Assembly: GCA_934539245.1 (NCBI GenBank)
Contig: CAKTCK010000019.1
Location: forward strand, 1-32,677
Source of the DNA: an uncultured Faecalibacterium sp.
Lineage (GTDB): Bacteria > Bacillota > Clostridia > Oscillospirales > Ruminococcaceae
Length of the DNA stretch: 32,677 nt
Reading direction: 5' to 3'
Shown here: positions 31,839 through 32,677 of the stretch, piece after piece
Position numbering within the stretch: the stretch's first letter is position 1
Layout: each line of letters opens with the position of its first letter
Notes under the pieces: generated by a model
What the model was told of the DNA's origin: nothing
The model's input: the letters and a program-made list of their open reading frames with translations, nothing else
Databases searched by the model: none
Position numbers and translations under genes: made by a program

Positions 31839-32489
31839 ATGCAGCCAAACGGTATGATCTTCTGGGACTGGAACGGTACCCTGATGGACGATGTGGACTT
31901 TACCCACAGCTGCCTGAACTGGATGCTGGAGACCCACGGCTACCCCCAGCGGTACGATCTGGCTGCCTACCGGGAGTTGTTCGGCTTTCCCATCGAGGAC
32001 TACTACCGCTGCGCCGGGTTCGACTTTGCGCGGCACCCCTACCCGGAGCTTGCCGCCCGCTTTATGGAGCACTACAACGCCGGTGTGCCCGGCTGCGCTG
32101 TAACGGCACACGCCGTTGACACCCTGCAAACGCTGGCCCGCATGGGCTGGCAGCAGGCTGTGCTTTCCGCCTCCCGCCGTGATTACCTGATCGAGCAGGT
32201 ATCCGCCCGGGGTCTGCAAGGCTTTTTTACCGAGTTGCTCGGCCTTGCGGACATTTACGGCGTAAGCAAGGTACAGCTTGGCACCGACTATCTGCGCCGC
32301 ACCGGCATCGATCCTGCGGCCTGCGTGATGGTCGGCGACACCGACCACGACGCCGCCGTGGCTGCGGCCATTGGTGCGACCTGTGTGCTGTACACCGGCG
32401 GTCATCAGTCCCGCGCCCGGCTGGAAAAGGCCAGCCCCTACGTCATTGATGACCTTGCCCAGCTGCCCGCACTGCTGGAAACGATATAA
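31839..32489 (+). CDS. HAD-superfamily phosphatase-like protein
   Basis: The protein has 216 residues and subfamily IA layout with a helical cap. Motif I is DWNGT with nucleophile Asp10. The residue two on is Asn12, where phosphatases usually have Asp as general acid/base. Motif II is VLSASR, and motif IV is VMVGDTDHDAAVA. AGGAGG precedes the ATG. It is probably co-transcribed with queT, so it may act on a queuosine-pathway or nucleotide phosphate. That is inference from position. Confidence 0.85.
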   Translation: MQPNGMIFWDWNGTLMDDVDFTHSCLNWMLETHGYPQRYDLAAYRELFGFPIEDYYRCAGFDFARHPYPELAARFMEHYNAGVPGCAVTAHAVDTLQTLARMGWQQAVLSASRRDYLIEQVSARGLQGFFTELLGLADIYGVSKVQLGTDYLRRTGIDPAACVMVGDTDHDAAVAAAIGATCVLYTGGHQSRARLEKASPYVIDDLAQLPALLETI

Positions 32490-32494
32490 TATTT

Positions 32495-32539
32495 AGTGGC
32501 TCAGAAACGCCGACAGGCGTTTCTGCGCCACTTGTTTTT
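32495..32539 (+). terminator. Terminator of the queT operon
   Basis: AGTGGC-CAGAAACGCC pairs with GGCGTTTCTG-GCCACT (32495-32511 with 32516-32532, one mismatch). TGTTTTT follows. Confidence 0.9.
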
Positions 32540-32562
32540 ACAGCCTGTTCTCGCAAAAGCAA

Positions 32563-32598
32563 AAAAAGACCAGTACACAAATGTGTACTGGTCTTTTT
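32563..32598. terminator. Terminator downstream of tRNA-Pro(CGG)
   Basis: A 17-base-pair perfect stem (32563-32579 with 32582-32598) with a very short loop and T runs on both strands. On the minus strand it directly follows the tRNA CCA end. Confidence 0.9.
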
Positions 32599-32673
32599 GG
32601 TCGGAGCAGCGGGATTTGAACCCACGGCCTCCTCGTCCCGAACGAGGCGCGCTACCAACTGCGCTATGCCCCG
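32598..32673 (-). tRNA. tRNA-Pro(CGG)
   Basis: A 76-base cloverleaf on the minus strand. Acceptor CGGGGCA pairs with TGCTCCG (one G-U), with discriminator A and encoded CCA. The anticodon stem is CCTCG/CGAGG with loop TTCGGGA, giving anticodon CGG. The T loop reads TTCAAAT. Its promoter lies beyond the right edge. Confidence 0.95.
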
Positions 32674-32677
32674 AAAA

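Overview
The window is about 32.7 kb of a high-GC Firmicutes chromosome. It most likely comes from Faecalibacterium (Ruminococcaceae/Oscillospiraceae). Supporting signs are a preQ1-III-type leader in front of queT (a riboswitch class known mainly from this family), a group-B-like monomeric [FeFe] hydrogenase, twin-arginine-like lipoprotein signal peptides, and strong AGGAGG ribosome binding sites combined with TTGACA/TATAAT-type promoters. I see no phage, IS element, CRISPR array or plasmid function. It reads as core chromosome with a few accessory patches.

Region 1 (1-3200) is a sugar-utilisation patch. It holds a truncated ABC-transporter sugar-binding lipoprotein on the minus strand, then a divergent AraC-family regulator and an N-acetylhexosamine 1-kinase-like enzyme. 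A strong terminator and a short remnant of an alpha/beta hydrolase follow. Region 2 (3200-9150) has a degenerate S41 peptidase. Next to it is a large exported reductase with a covalent-FMN domain and an FAD domain, and divergent from that is an OmpR/VanS-like two-component system. TTAACA-type repeats lie between the reductase and the regulator.

Region 3 (9150-16650) contains tRNA-Pro(GGG) and a minus-strand operon of adaptor, ATPase and permease (MacAB/YknXYZ type), an SLH-domain surface protein and ComF. Region 4 (16650-19800) has the [FeFe] hydrogenase behind a long structured leader, then the tRNA methylthiotransferase MtaB. Region 5 (19950-27600) runs on the plus strand: D,D-carboxypeptidase, glucose-6-phosphate isomerase, a small P-loop protein, YceD/DUF177, ribosomal protein L32, a DUF512 radical-SAM-like protein, GTPase Der and acyltransferase PlsY.

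Region 6 (27600-32677) has a small secreted NEAT-like protein and a glycine-zipper protein. It then has pyridoxamine kinase with TrmL, a DegV protein, a riboswitch-controlled queuosine-precursor transporter QueT with a HAD phosphatase, and tRNA-Pro(CGG) at the right edge. Three anticodon-loop modification functions (MtaB, TrmL, QueT) fall within 14 kb.

The least explained parts are the flavinylated reductase with its divergent two-component system, the exporter/SLH/ComF operon, the hydrogenase leader, the S41 protein that lacks its catalytic dyad, and the NEAT-like secreted protein with duplicated promoter elements. Assignments rest on reading motifs by eye; no database search was run.
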